Notes under the pieces: generated by a model
Told to the model about the DNA's origin: nothing
The model's database searches: none
The model's input: only the letters and a program-made list of their open reading frames with translations
Source: Pinus tabuliformis
Lineage: Eukaryota; Streptophyta; Pinopsida; Pinales; Pinaceae
Length of the DNA stretch: 64,000 bases
Assembly (NCBI GenBank): GCA_031772625.1
Contig: CM062817.1
Coordinates: 948,660,327-948,724,326 of the forward strand
Reading direction: 5' to 3'
Shown: piece after piece, positions 10,270 through 21,405 of the stretch
How the letters are laid out: each line of letters begins with the position of its first letter
Numbering within the stretch: position 1 is the stretch's first letter
Program-made: the position numbers and the translations under genes

Positions 10270-11091
10270 TTATGTTATCACTCAGGTTGTCCTTAAGCTC
10301 CGGAAAAGGATACGGCCGAGGTAACCACAGACCAACTTTGGACTGCAGGTTCTAGCCAACCTGCAATCAGAGAGGGCTCTCTCTTTAAGATTTAGCTTTG
10401 TTGAAAAGGATTTTAGGCTAGGTCTCGAGTTCAGAGGGTTTTGTTTTGTTTTTGGTGGGAAAATTGATGTCTTCAGATAGAGAGGCAAGGTATAGTCTGG
10501 AAGTTTCAAACCATTGGGCGTGGAGTCGAGGATTGGGACTGTTGGTGCTTTCACTTGGTCACAACAGAGGGAAAATGGAGCAAGACAGCTACGCATGAAA
10601 CAACGTTTCAGGTCTAAGTGATGGAAAGAAATGCTAAGCGATGAGGGGCAGTTAAGAATCTCTCAATCAACTTAGCAGAGGGAAGTAACAGAGCACTAGC
10701 TAGGGCAGTTAAGAATCCCTAGATAATTGGGAAACATAGGTGAATCGGGGTAAACATGAGCCAGAAGGAATTCATATTCATAACCAATTCATCAGAGGAA
10801 AACATAAAGAAACAACAGAAATTGAGCATAGAGAGTATTTAAACTAATTCTAAGCTATTCTTTCTTTCTGCTATATAGATAGTGATAACAATAAAACAAA
10901 GGTAAGATGCACTTATTGTTTCAGGCTGCAGCACAAGAATTCCATCTTCAGTCTCTAAAACATTCATTTACAACAAACAGTTTGCTCTCCAAGCTTTCTG
11001 CAATCTTTGATTATAGAAACAGTCAGGTATACAGTGCGGGTCTCTAGTGAAAATTCTCAATTAACCAACCCTTAAAACTATACAGAGGGTG

Positions 11092-11101
11092 GTATATATA
11101 G
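11092..11101 (-). promoter_or_regulatory. TATA box of the B LTR
   Basis: TATATATACC on the minus strand, about 820 bp from the PBS end of the LTR and downstream (in element sense) of the TGACGT block. A corresponding TATA-like stretch occurs in the left LTR of element G near 42140. Promoter function is inferred. Confidence 0.5.
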
Positions 11102-11680
11102 GGCAAAACTATCTATAGAGTTCCTTTATTACATATTGACCTAATCAGGTCATAAACAATAATTAATTGACCTACTCCTATCTAAAATAAATGCATGAAA
11201 ATATCTCAGGCTGCGCTGGGGGCGGCCGTATCAAAAACTGAATAACTTATGTAGTCCTTGGTGGCTTGGTGCAGGTGCTTCTGAAATAAATGTGCATGGG
11301 CTTCTGCTTCTTTGTTTTCCTATGCTTTGAATGCCTTAATTGTGATTTGAGGGCAAGGATGGGCTTACGCCTCTTGATTTAACTTTCTGGGGGGGCTCAT
11401 CAATGTTCAAGTGCTTCGAGCCCCTAAAAAAAATCTTCGGCTGATACTCTTTGGCTTTTCTTATTCCTTTGATACTCTTTGGCAATAAACCAATGCTGTT
11501 CTGACGTGCTAGGGGTCTAAATCATCATTTAATGGCCGTTGTTTAGCCTCTGTATCCTCTGAAATTGTTTTCTGCTCCTTTCCGTATGCTCTGTGAAGAA
11601 AACGGATCATTTTTGCGCCCTCAGAATCGGATTCCGGGGCTCCGAAGTGCGGTTTTCACGCCTTTGCGCCCAAAAAGTGC

Positions 11681-11941
11681 TGATGATGTCAGCATGACGT
11701 TTGCATGATGTGACATTGTACGGCGGGTGATGTCAGCATGATGTTAGCAGGACGAGGTGTCGAGATGATGTCAGCATGACGTCATCATGTACGGGTGGTG
11801 ACGTGGCAGGTACGGTGGCAGGGATACGTGGCAGTGACGTGGCAGGAGGTCATGCAGGGAGGTGACTCGACATGGTGACTGGGCAAGGGGGGGTGACGTA
11901 AGCGACAACTGTGCAGCGGGTGACGTGGGATGTGACGTCAC
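11681..11941 (-). promoter_or_regulatory. Cluster of TGACGT/ACGTGGC sites in the B LTR
   Basis: Seven TGACGT words lie in about 260 bp (11695, 11777, 11799, 11835, 11894, 11921, 11933), two of them full palindromes TGACGTCA (11777-11784 and 11933-11940). There are also several ACGTGGCA words and three copies of TGATGTCAGCATGA (11684, 11729, 11766). These are the core sites of plant bZIP factors (TGA/as-1-like and G-box/ABRE-like). The block lies in U3 upstream of the TATA box, so it is a strong candidate enhancer; no binding data are available here. Confidence 0.6.
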
Positions 11942-12562
11942 GGGCGGTAAGTGGTTTTTTGGTGCACCGCTTATGGACAAAGGTGGTTTCGGGGGAAAAG
12001 GCTCTGCCACAGCCCAATGCTTGACGCGTGGTTGGAGGTACAGCGGTAATACCGCCCATCTCCCGGACGCTAAACGTCGGGCAGGTCGGGGATGGGACGG
12101 CCCGCCCACCGTTGATCTATGGGGCGGGTGATCCAACGGTTGGCGGGGAGTGCGATATGCCGGAGGGATAAGGGGTGGCATATGTGCAGGAATATTCCCT
12201 TTTTAATTATTTGTGGCGGCGGGTTTAGACTTAGGGAATGGGGTTTTTATGTGTTAAAAAGGCGCGGGTTAATATATTTACATTCGGACTTAGGGACAAG
12301 GGTGGAATATGGGTTTTTTGACAAGCGGGGTTAATATTTTATGTACAGAACGTAGGAAACAGGTGCAAAAATGGGGTTTTTAAGGTTTTTGAGGGGTTTC
12401 TGGGCTAGGGGAGAGGTTACTAGCTGACCAGATGTCAAACTAGCTCCTTAATGACTCGGATGGGCTAAAGACATCCCCAGATGGACTGTGATTTCCTGGA
12501 CTCAGTAGAATTATGGCTATAATGCATGGGAGGGAGTATTTACATAAGGGAGTTTTATAACA

Positions 12563-13560
12563 TTGATTTTAATAGGGGAATGGAAAAATTGATAGGGAGT
12601 TATATAATAAAGTTAGTAGTTAATATGGAGATGAACAGAGGGCGCTAAGGTATGAGACCTTAGGCTTTGTTGGGAAAAGAAGGCTCACAGAAGATGAGTG
12701 AGCAATGCTTGGGTGAAGCAGATCCTCACCAAGGCGAATGTCATGGAAATGATGAAACTGAGAGGCTCAAGCAGATCTTGACCTCTTGGGGGATGTTAGT
12801 AAGTGACTTGGGGGAAATGAGAAGAAGGGGAGGTTAGTGAATTCCAGCTTGAGTACCTCCTTTGCATGCAAAATTGCCTGATAACTGTGATCTGAAAAGA
12901 TAAGACATTGTGAGACAGAAAATTGATCATCAATCATCATTCTGCCACCAAAGAGCTACCTACCCAGCCTATTGTCCTAACATTTTTTCTTCTTTTCTGA
13001 TTAGGGTGCACTTAGACTTGCAGACCCAGAATTACAATTTTTCTTTTGAATGTTTCCTATCTAAATTTGCACTTATTTTTGCCAGGGCCCAGATTAAACA
13101 GTTCGGTTCCTTTGATTCTCTACCTATCTACAAATCTGCCAAGGTTAAACTGTTTGGACAGATGCATTCTCTATATTCTACAACAAAAAATTGAAACCTA
13201 GGGAGACCAAGATTAGACTGTTTGGACCTCCCTTAAATGAAAACTCTTAAAAACTGGAACAATTCATCAAAATGGAATCTCAGCAGTGGCATTTGGACTA
13301 GCCCACTCTCATGGTATCTTCTGGAAATATGGAACACTGCAGCTTGCAAAGTATGACATATTTGGCATGTAAAAATGTCAATAATGAAAAATGAAATCCT
13401 GTTGCAACAGGAGGCTAACACATACCATGGAAAAGTGGAAGAGATGCCAGAGGTATATTTTTATAGTGATATTTTTGGTGATGTCCAAGATTGGGAATCC
13501 AAATGTAGTCTCTATTTCTTCCTCATTTTCCTAAGGTCCTCCCCTAGGTACATTTATGTC
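12563..13560. other. Unassigned sequence between B and the C gag remnant
   Basis: No convincing gene. Most probably it is decayed internal sequence of element C into which B inserted. Short open stretches on both strands have no recognisable domain. There is a repeated AAACAGTTCGG/AAACTGTTTGG-like word at 13096-13225, three times. Confidence 0.4.
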
Positions 13561-14060
13561 ACCATTACCATTAAGTAGGGTATTAATTTTGTCATTTTTC
13601 CCACCATTGTTCCCATCATTGTTTCTGTTCTCCTCACTTCCTCCTCTGTCACCCATTCTTGCAAGAGGTCGAAAATAAGTAGGTTCTGGTGTAGTATTCC
13701 AACTAGAAGAAGATTGATTGAGCTAAGTTTTATATTCCCAGGCCCTAAATCTCTTCAAGGTGCTCCCACTGTAGATTCTACTTGTGAAACCACCAATGAT
13801 TTTGCTTCTACAACAACTCCCAAAGTGGGTTTTTCTTATTTTAGTGTTCCTTCAAATTGTATTGTCTCCTTTATGTATGGTGTTTCCTTATTTGAGGCAA
13901 CTACTGCAATAAAACTATCTGCTTTCTCCACATTGCCTGCATAATGATCAGCAGGGTTAATTGGGGGGGTCTTTATAGAACCAAACAAATCTGAAGGAAA
14001 TTTCTCACTCTGAATAAATCTTCCCTTACTATCTCTAGGTCTACCCCTACTCCTATACAT
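13561..14060 (-). pseudogene. Remnant of the start of gag, element C
   Basis: A minus-strand frame beginning with ATG and a basic, Arg/Gly-rich start (MYRSRGRPRDSKGRFIQ) lies about 180 bp after a PBS. A broken Gly/Asn-rich frame follows (RGGSEENRNNDGNNGG, about 13600-13670). Position next to a PBS and LTR indicates gag, but no capsid motif is visible. It is truncated and frameshifted. Confidence 0.4.
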
Positions 14061-14238
14061 AAGAAAAAATTATAGAAATTGATTACAGACAATAAGAATT
14101 TGGAGCAACCCCACTGTAGTGGATGTGTGGATCTTCACTCACGTCTTACCATTCTTTCTCTGCCTTGTAATTGCCCTGCAAAATCCCTATCACACACATA
14201 AATCTACCAAAGGAAAGCACTACTTATACTATTTGCAA

Positions 14239-14260
14239 CTACCCGATGATGACGCCAAAA
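14239..14260 (-). other. Primer-binding site of element C (degenerate)
   Basis: Minus-strand TTTTGGCGTCATCATCGGG directly follows the LTR end. It resembles the PBS of element E (TTTTGGCGTTATTTTCGGGG at 26125) and the plant tRNA-Asp type TTGGCGCCGTTGCCGG used by many gypsy elements, allowing for mutation. It marks the 5' LTR of C to its right. Confidence 0.55.
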
Positions 14261-14261
14261 A

Positions 14262-15305
14262 TGTTAGGGTTTTTTTATATGGTCTTTTAATTCCATATAC
14301 TTTTAAAAATATCAATCCAAAATTTGTAATCTTAGAGTTGAAAAATATTATAGTTTAGATCCAAGTTCATTGTTCTATGCTCAAATTAGTATTGAATTAA
14401 GTATCGAATGCTTATTTCAATATTTCTTCCTAATTCAAAATTACTCCATTACTTTACTAAAGTATATAGAAGTAAAGAAGCCTATTATGTCTCCCTAATA
14501 ACACACAATTAGAATCATCAATTTATCCTAGACAACCACACATACTAATTCATGCTTGAATGCCTTGCTACAAACAAACCTAATAATACCATATCCAACT
14601 TTAAAATTTGATTTCAATTAATATGTTTTGCTCAACAATTTCACATAAAAAGAAACTAACACTAGTTTCAAACAAAATCTTTATGTGTGTTGTAACTATA
14701 CACTGAAAACTAATTCCAACAGTGCTAAGAAAACATTATCCATTTTAAACTCAAAATATCCATTCACACAATTCTATGATCTCACAAATCAATTCAAAAA
14801 TAATCTGGAAACAAAATAGATGATCTATAATCCAAACAAATTCCTATGAAATATTTCAGGCATCAAACTTTGGTTGCAACGCCCCCTATTGGAAATTTCA
14901 TTTTGTAGGTAGTAGGATATCGAAGGTTTTGATGTAATCTTAAGGTTGTTAAAAGCTTGACTTTCAGAAATCCACTCAGACTAAACAGATATATTCCAAC
15001 TTGATAATATTTGAAAGAGAGAAAGCCTACAAACTCAAGCAATCTTCTATGAGAAACAATTTCATAAGCTCAAGCAGTCTCGAATAAAGATCTATCCTTT
15101 AAGCAATCATTCATTTAAGAGACAAAACATATAGACCTATAAAATATTAAAATGCTATGTTATCACACTTCTAAGTAAAGAATGCTAATCTAAGAACAAT
15201 CAATGAAATAGATTTTCAAAGTGCAATTACTCTATGCAAATCCACACATATATCTTTTTATATTAACTAAAATTAACTATAGAACTTGGTTGAGGCCGAT
15301 GGTGG
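14262..15305 (-). repeat. 5' LTR of element C, interrupted by D
   Basis: AT-rich sequence starting TGTTAGGG on the plus strand beside the PBS. No second copy is in the window, so the extent rests on context. D appears to be inserted in it, and the sequence after D (63777-64000) would be its continuation. No gene is visible. Confidence 0.4.
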
Positions 15306-16187
15306 GCTATTGCCACGACCCAAGACATGTTAGATATATACAATAAGCTCAGAAATTAAAAACACATAAATTTATGAGAATAAAGGTTGATACTGCTATA
15401 TTAATGGTCTTCAACAATACATAAGTACAACAATTCCAAACTAGATTAAAAAAACAAAAAACAAAACAAAAAAAACAAAAAAAAGCAAAAAAAAACACAA
15501 AAAAAAATAAACTTTCACAATGTCCACAACCAAAATTATTCCTTTCTTCTTCTTTCTAACCCCTAACACTACTGATTTATACTCTTAAATAGATGATGAC
15601 CTAATATTAGACTTAATTGAATAATGAAAATAGATAATGCAAGTATGATCTGAGCTTAATTAAGATAAGCCAAATTGTCGAGGATCTCTCATTCATTATA
15701 TCATATCCTCAAAAATATGAACGTGTTATTATGTTTAGACTGGAGGTGTTTCCAATGTTATCAACAAACATGAGAATCTTCCTTGGAATATCCATCAGTT
15801 TGAATAATGCAAATTCTCGAATATGGTACCGAATGGAGTACAGAATCAAGTATTGAATACATGTCTAGTGCACTTCAAGTTAGATGTTGAATCATCATTG
15901 ATCTGTCAATGCCATCAAGTCTCCATCCTCATATTTAGGAATCCTAGTAATATGTCAGTCAAATTGAGTCAAGAGAGTATGAATTCACTTAGCATCTATC
16001 TGAACTAACCAAAGACATGTAAAAACAAACCTAATTGTGACTCTTACCTCCATTTATGAACTAGAACAATCTAACAATTATAGGATGGATTTGAGGTGTC
16101 AAAAAGAGAAAAATAGAGTAGGATATTATGAAAGGTAGCAGGATAAGGTTTAAAAAAGGTGACAAAATAAGGGTCAAACAACCTTCA
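15306..16187 (-). repeat. Unmatched left part of the D 3' LTR
   Basis: From 16188 rightward the sequence aligns with the D 5' LTR at about 23708 onward, but to the left the similarity stops sharply. The stretch begins TATTGCCACGACCC, reminiscent of an LTR start, and includes an A-rich tract. It could be a divergent LTR segment brought in by recombination, or flanking sequence after truncation. No gene is seen. Confidence 0.35.
15447..15510. repeat. A-rich low-complexity tract
   Basis: About 64 bases of almost pure A broken by single C or G residues, probably slippage-derived. Confidence 0.9.
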
Positions 16188-16984
16188 CCCACCTGTCGAG
16201 GGCTCCCTGGAGAAAACCATCTTGACTGCCAAACCTTGGGAATTTTCATGGGACCACCTCACTCAGATCCAAAATCTTCCAAAAATCTAAAGCTCAACCA
16301 TAAAAAAATCCGATCACACCATGGCTATCCAGGAAATTGGAAGGAAATGCTGATAATCACCTTTGAACTAGGAAAAATTCATGCCAATGACATCGAATGA
16401 ACCAAATAAAAAAATGCGTGTTCCATGCATTCACACCTCAGCTAGAAAATTACACATGCATCCTGTTACCTACAAGATCTCCTCTTGTAGTTGGTGATCC
16501 AACCTTCTCCTTGCTTTCCTTTCTTTTCCATTTCCTTCCTTTGCTTTCTTTTTTAATTTCTCCTCCTGGTGCTCTTCTCTCTCTTACTAATTTGACCCAA
16601 GCTAAAACTGACAAAAATCTAAACTGGTAAAATATCAACTGACAAAAGTTGTGAGCTGATCCTCATAAGCCTTTTTATCATTGAGGTATCTATTTTCTTC
16701 ATTTTCCTTCATTTTTCCTTCAATTTCCCTCTCATGAAAAATATGTGTCTCTTCACCTTCCCATTCTCCTAATTTCCTTTATTTCTCATAAATAAAATTC
16801 CAATTAATGTCTCCATGCCTTTGCTAATGCCTTTGCCAACTTCCTTAACCATACATAAATCGAAAGTGATGCCCAATATAGTTCTTTGCCCAACATTCAA
16901 CTTGGGATATGTGTCTCATGACCTTGGTCTTATTTTGCCTTTATTAACCTTATTACATGAATTTTTAACCCTGGGGTTGTTACA
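16188..16984 (-). repeat. 3' LTR of element D
   Basis: Aligns with 23708-24150 (for example the shared stretch AACCTTCTCCTTGCTTTCCT) and then with 63440-63776 (AAGCCTTTTTATCA onward). Together these rebuild the uninterrupted LTR. It starts, on the minus strand, TGTAACAAC right after the polypurine tract. Confidence 0.8.
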
Positions 16985-16999
16985 AACCCCTCCCCCTCA
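16985..16999 (-). other. Polypurine tract of element D
   Basis: Minus-strand GAGGGGGAGGGGTT ends at the TGTAACAAC start of the 3' LTR. It lies about 270 bp after the chromodomain remnant. Confidence 0.75.
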
Positions 17000-17270
17000 A
17001 GGGAACATAGCCCTCGGTGTTCTATGACACCTATGACTAGAAAACCTTTGAAAACAAAATAATAAATATACAATCTATGGAGATTTATAACATAGTTCAA
17101 TGTAGTATTTACAATGAAAAATTATTGGAAACCTTGACCAACATGATGAACATTACAATCATAGAGCTTATTGGAGCTTTATAACACAACTCATTATGCT
17201 ATCTACATTTGTACATATATATACATTTACATATACCAAAACTCATTTGTTTGACCTAGAAAATATGAAG

Positions 17271-17871
17271 GATATAAACCTCGCATCTGATCAACCATCT
17301 CCCATGTAGCTTCACCAAGCCCAAAGTTCTTCCATTGCACTTTAAATTTCTCAATCGCTTTTTTCTAGAGCATGAGTTGTTTCCACTGCAATATGCATTG
17401 TGGTTCTAGCTAGAATTCCCCCTCTGGTTTGATTTGCAATATAGACCAGTCAATCACAAGACCAACATCCTGGAAATATATATTAAGCAATGAAACATGG
17501 TAAACATCATAGAATTTCACTTTCGAAGGTAGTGACAATATGTAGGTTATTGGTCCAATCCTCTCAATGATCTCAAACTTCTCGCATTACCGAGGTGAGA
17601 ACTTGGCACGTGACCTAATCCTTAAGGAGCTCCTCTTGGTATTTTTATGCAAGTACACATGCTCCCCAACCTGAAGCTTCTTAAATTCCTTTTTCCAATC
17701 TGGAAAACTCTTATGCATGTTGTGTGTTGCCTTCAAATTCCTCTTAATAACCTTCATTTCCTCTTCCATCTCTGCTAACATATTCAGTCCAATCAACACC
17801 CTGTTCATTGGATCACTCTGACTGATAGGAGTATTACATCTCCACCCATAGAGAACCTCAAATAAAATCAT
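17271..17871 (-). pseudogene. Integrase C-terminus and chromodomain of element D
   Basis: The motif EVLYGWRCNTPI corresponds to the typical gypsy integrase sequence F-E-x-L-Y-G-R-x-C-R-S/T-P-I. LQVGEHVYLH follows, and further down (17520-17600) are words of the GPF-like module (EIIERIGPITYIL, YHVSLL). Near 17280-17330 KVQWKNFGLGEATWE is a recognisable chromodomain end, which places D among chromoviruses (Tekay/Del-like by its ATWE-MR-YP pattern). Several in-frame stops are present. In intact elements the chromodomain binds chromatin marks and steers integration. Confidence 0.75.
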
Positions 17872-18012
17872 GTTTAAGGATTTTTAATACCCATTATTAT
17901 ATGCAAAATCAACTAGTGGAAGACATTCTTCCCAATTATGTTGTTGATGCATGATTTACATCCTCAACATGTCCTTAAGAATGCTTTTCACCCCCTCTAT
18001 CTATGCATCTAT

Positions 18013-18570
18013 CTACGAATGATAAGATGTATTGTAGGTAAATTTTGTCCCTAATCCTACAACCAAATACTTCCAAAACCTAGAAGTGAACTTAGAAACT
18101 CTATCAAATACAATATTCTTAGGAAGACCATGCAATCTCACTATCTCCTTGATGGAAATATGAGCTACCTCATTGGCTGAAGTCATAGAATTCATTAAAA
18201 TTAAGTGAGCTACCTTACTTAAACTGTCAACCACAACCATAATGGAATCATGTTTCTTCGATGTCCTTAGAAAACCTATAATAAAGTCCATGGAAATTAC
18301 CTCTCATTTCCACTATGGATTCAAAATTGGCTGCAATAAGCCACCAGGATAATTACACTCTACTTTTACTTGTTGACAAGCCAAACATCTCAAAACAAAC
18401 TCAACAACCTCTTTAGTTAATTTCGCCCAATGATAGAATTTCTCAGTTACTGCCAATGTCTTATGATATCTCGGGTGACCTAAATATGACTTGATGTTAA
18501 ATTCCCTCAAGGTAATATTCTTTAGCGCATTGTCATCTGGTATATAAATCTTGTTCTTGAATTTGACCAA
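18013..18570 (-). pseudogene. Integrase zinc finger and core of element D
   Basis: Zinc-binding region: GHPRYHKTL supplies His residues and CLACQQVK the Cys pair. The catalytic core starts with MDFIIGFLRTSKKHDSIMVVVD, in which MDFI carries the first Asp. The second Asp region reads IVFDRVSKF, where gypsy integrases normally have SDRD, so it is altered. The frame agrees with that of the C-terminal and RNase H parts but is interrupted by stops. Confidence 0.8.
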
Positions 18571-18684
18571 GCCATTTGCCGTGTGATGATACTCCTCATC
18601 CCTATCACCTTAACCCCACTATTGTAATATGTGCCTCATTTGTTGATACCTATCGTCGTGTTGTCCTCCCTGCAAGATCCTCTC

Positions 18685-19020
18685 CTAAAAGTTTGTCCCA
18701 TAAGAACTTGCTACTGCAATTTGATTCACCTGTACTCTCCTACTAAGAGCATTTCCAACCCTGTTCTCCTTTCCCTCAACGTACTTGATCTCAAAGTGAA
18801 AGTCACTGAGAGTAGCCAACCATCTAGATTGTATGGCATTCAAGTTAGGTTGGTCAAACAAGTACCTTAGTGCACTATGATCACTCATTAGAAAAAAACT
18901 CCTACCAAGAAGGTAATGTCTCCATATCTTCAAGGCATGAATGATAGCTTCCAACTCAAGATTGTGCATCACATAGTTCTGCTCATGTTCATTAAAATTC
19001 CTTGACTCATAGCATACCAC
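18685..19020 (-). pseudogene. RNase H of element D
   Basis: Contains NYVMHNLELEAIIHALKIWR, YLLGRSFFLMSDHSALRYL and RWLATLSDFHFEIKYVEGKE, the standard gypsy RNase H end, with the catalytic SDH and the E-L-E motif recognisable. It ends in VGNALSRR, where active enzymes have ADALSR; the Asp is replaced by Asn. It would degrade RNA in RNA:DNA hybrids during reverse transcription. Confidence 0.8.
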
Positions 19021-20045
19021 CTATCTTTCCTGCAATAGGACTCCAACAAGTCCTCTCTTGGAAGCATATGTACATATTACAAAATCTTTATTTGGATCTG
19101 CAATGTTCAAGCCCGGAGAATTTGTAAGAAAATGCTTAAATTGCTCAAAACTAGTTGCACACTCCTCAGTCCATTCAAACTTCTTTCCTTTTCTCTGCAA
19201 AGATGTAACATGATAAGAAATACATGAGAATTTCTCGATGAACTTCCTTTAGTAACCTGTTAGTCCCATGAATGATCTAACCTCATCCACATTGATAGGA
19301 GTTTCCCACTCAATGATAGCTCTAATATTTTCCAGTTCCACTGCTATACCTTCCTTGGAAACATGTCCCAAGTAATGAACTTTTGTCTGAACGAAACTAA
19401 ACTTACTAATATTGGCATACAACTAATGCTCTCTCAGCAATATCAACACTACTCCCACGTATTCTACATGCTCTTCCTCATTCTTAGAATATATCAAAAT
19501 GAAATTAATGAATATTATCACAAACTTGACCAGATAAGGATGCAACATACTATTCATCAAAGACATGAAAGTAGATGGAGTGTTAGTAAGACCAAACAAA
19601 ACCATGACAAACTCATAATTACCATACCTAGTACATAATTTTTTCTTGTAGATGTCCTCTTCTTTGAAGCATACCTGATGATACCCTCATCTCAGATTAA
19701 TCTTTGAAAAAATGATTCTCTCTTCAGTTGATCAAACAAGTCATCAATCCACTACAAAGGGTATTTGTTATTGATCATCACCTTTTTCAACTACCTATAA
19801 TAAATGAAAAACTTGAGAGTACCATCCTTCTTCTTCACAAACAATATTGGTGCACCCCAAGGAGACACACTTGGCCTTATGTATCCTTTATCAAGAATTT
19901 CCTTAAGTTTAAACTTCAATTCCACCAACTCTGGAGTGCTCATTCTATAAGGTGCCTTTGATGTTGGTGTTTCTACTAGTACCAACTCAATAGAGAAATC
20001 CACTTCCCTATGAGGAAGAAACTTTGAAATATTTGTTCGAAACAC
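19021..20045 (-). pseudogene. Reverse transcriptase of element D
   Basis: The N-terminal part (19791-20045) shows [36 protein letters not shown] and the start of the catalytic palm. The C-terminal part (19423-19605) has MVLFGLTNTPSTFM and IIFINFILIYS, where the expected FIDDILIYS active site has lost its aspartates. The two parts are in different frames and the enzyme is certainly dead. Confidence 0.8.
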
Positions 20046-20339
20046 ATCTTGAAACTGTCGTAAAACTCAATATCTCTTCAAGACTTCACCATCCTCAACA
20101 TCCTTCTATTTTTCACTGGAAATATGAATTGCAAACAATACACACATTTTCCTGCAATTGTGCTTATCTTGCATAGCTATAACCGTTCCCAACGATGCAA
20201 GATTCTTATTAGCCTGCAAAATTCTCTTCTCTCCATCATCATCCAAGCACTGAATAGCTTTCTCATAATAATATACCTTAGTCCTATGAAGGTAAAACCA
20301 ATCCATACCCCAAAGCATCTTATACAAACCCAAAGGAAG
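20046..20339 (-). pseudogene. Protease to RT linker of element D
   Basis: Contains LGMDWFYLH-like (reads WGMDWFYLHRTKVYYYEK), the segment that follows the aspartic protease in chromovirus pol proteins (usual form LGMDWL..H...IDC). The protease active site itself is not intact here because a solo LTR (20340-20774) is inserted just upstream. Confidence 0.65.
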
Positions 20340-20774
20340 TGTTGCGTTGTGTTATATTCTTTCCACGACTAGCTCACCTTCGTTGCACCGACTGCGCAGC
20401 GAGGGGGTCACAGGGGGTTTGAGGGGGGCGGTTACCCCCCCCCCCCCCCTATGGGGTCCAGAGCAGCGTCCCCAAAAATTGTTTTTGGACCCTATATTAG
20501 GTGGGCGGACCTACCTGCGATTTTGTGCATGGTTTTCGCACATGGTTTCTGGCGCGATGAATTTCAGTCCATGGTATTGGATGCTTCAGCATGTATATAT
20601 ATGTATTGTAACATTGAAAGGAATATAATGAGGAATCAAGCTGGTTTTCCCAGTTTTGAGATCTAGGGGAAAATATTTATGTATATGTGTTTTATGTATT
20701 ATGCTCTCGCATTTATTATTTTTTGTTCTTAGAATTTGTATGCAAGGAATTTCTATATGGGGTTAGAACCTACA
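20340..20774 (+). mobile_element. Solo LTR with 5-bp target-site duplication
   Basis: 435 bp starting TGTTGCGTTG and ending GAACCTACA, flanked on both sides by GGAAG (20335-20339 and 20775-20779). Inside are a GC-rich patch with a run of 15 C, a TATA-like TATATATAT (about 20595) and an AAAGGAATATAATG stretch typical of LTRs. It interrupts the protease region of D. No internal region is present, as expected after LTR-LTR recombination. Family unknown (possibly Copia-type). Confidence 0.75.
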
Positions 20775-20779
20775 GGAAG

Positions 20780-21204
20780 CACATTTAGGTGTGTTGATGT
20801 ATGCATGCCATTTAGGTAAAATTCACAAGTTATCACCCAATGATTGACTCTTTTATTGGTTCTTGTAGCCAACCTCACCAACCAAGGCTCTACATGCGCT
20901 TATTTACTCAAACCACACTTATCCACCGAGTCAGGATTAATGTAACTATAATTAGATCTAGGATAAATAAAAATGGAAACAACTTGATCATAGATATTAC
21001 CTTCCATCTCAATAATGGATTCCTAGTGATCCATATTCTTGTAATCAAATGTTGCATATATCTGATGAATACTTTTTTCAACATCCCCAATTGTTTGCAC
21101 CTCCCAAGAACTGTATATTTGATGTTTTCCACCCTTATACAATGGACAATCTCTCTTGCAATGATCTTTTCCACATATTGAACACTGCAATGATTCACTG
21201 CCAC
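20780..21204 (-). pseudogene. Gag C-terminus with zinc knuckle, element D
   Basis: Around 21130-21200 a frame different from the longest one reads a CX2CX4HX4C-type zinc knuckle (C-G-K-D-H-C-x-R-D-C-P pattern), the RNA-binding motif at the end of Gag. The remainder down to 20780 is the broken protease region. Confidence 0.6.
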
Positions 21205-21405
21205 TAGCTTTATACTACTACTCTACAGGCTAAGATCCAAATCCCTTCTCAACTACATTAAACTTCTTGTAAGGAACCACATTTTATTTCTCATATGAAT
21301 CTTAATGTCTTTCCTAATTTAGAGGCCATTTTACTTTTGTATTCTCCTTACCTTTTTAATGATGCTTAGGCTTAGCATTGCGCTTTGAATTCTCATAACA
21401 GTGCT

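Larger units (their letters stand above)
5662..12562 (-). mobile_element. Element B, Tat-like Ty3/gypsy with RNase H between protease and RT
   Basis: On the minus strand the order is LTR (10273 to about 12562), PBS (10251-10269), gag, protease, archaeal-type RNase H, then RT, which is cut at 5661 by the insertion of A2. The remaining RT, integrase and 3' LTR must lie left of the window, beyond A1. Gag, protease and RNase H share one reading frame broken by three stop codons, and a one-base deletion separates them from RT. The right boundary is not proved, because the second LTR is outside the window. Confidence 0.8.
10273..12562 (-). repeat. 5' LTR of element B
   Basis: The PBS-side boundary (plus-strand TGTTATCAC at 10273) is firm. 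The outer boundary is a guess at ATAACA (12557-12562), which would give matching TGTTAT/ATAACA ends and an LTR of about 2.3 kb; the partner LTR is not in the window. The part near the PBS shares the words AGAGAGGGCTCTCTC and TTTTAGGCTAG with the left LTR of element G. It holds a minus-strand TATA box near 11095 and, upstream of it, a dense block of TGACGT motifs. Confidence 0.6.

Noticed and set aside
11850-12181. Long open frames on both strands in the GC-rich part of the B LTR
   Set aside because: They arise from local GC richness, have no domain, and overlap a repeated TGACGT block; regulatory DNA explains the region better.
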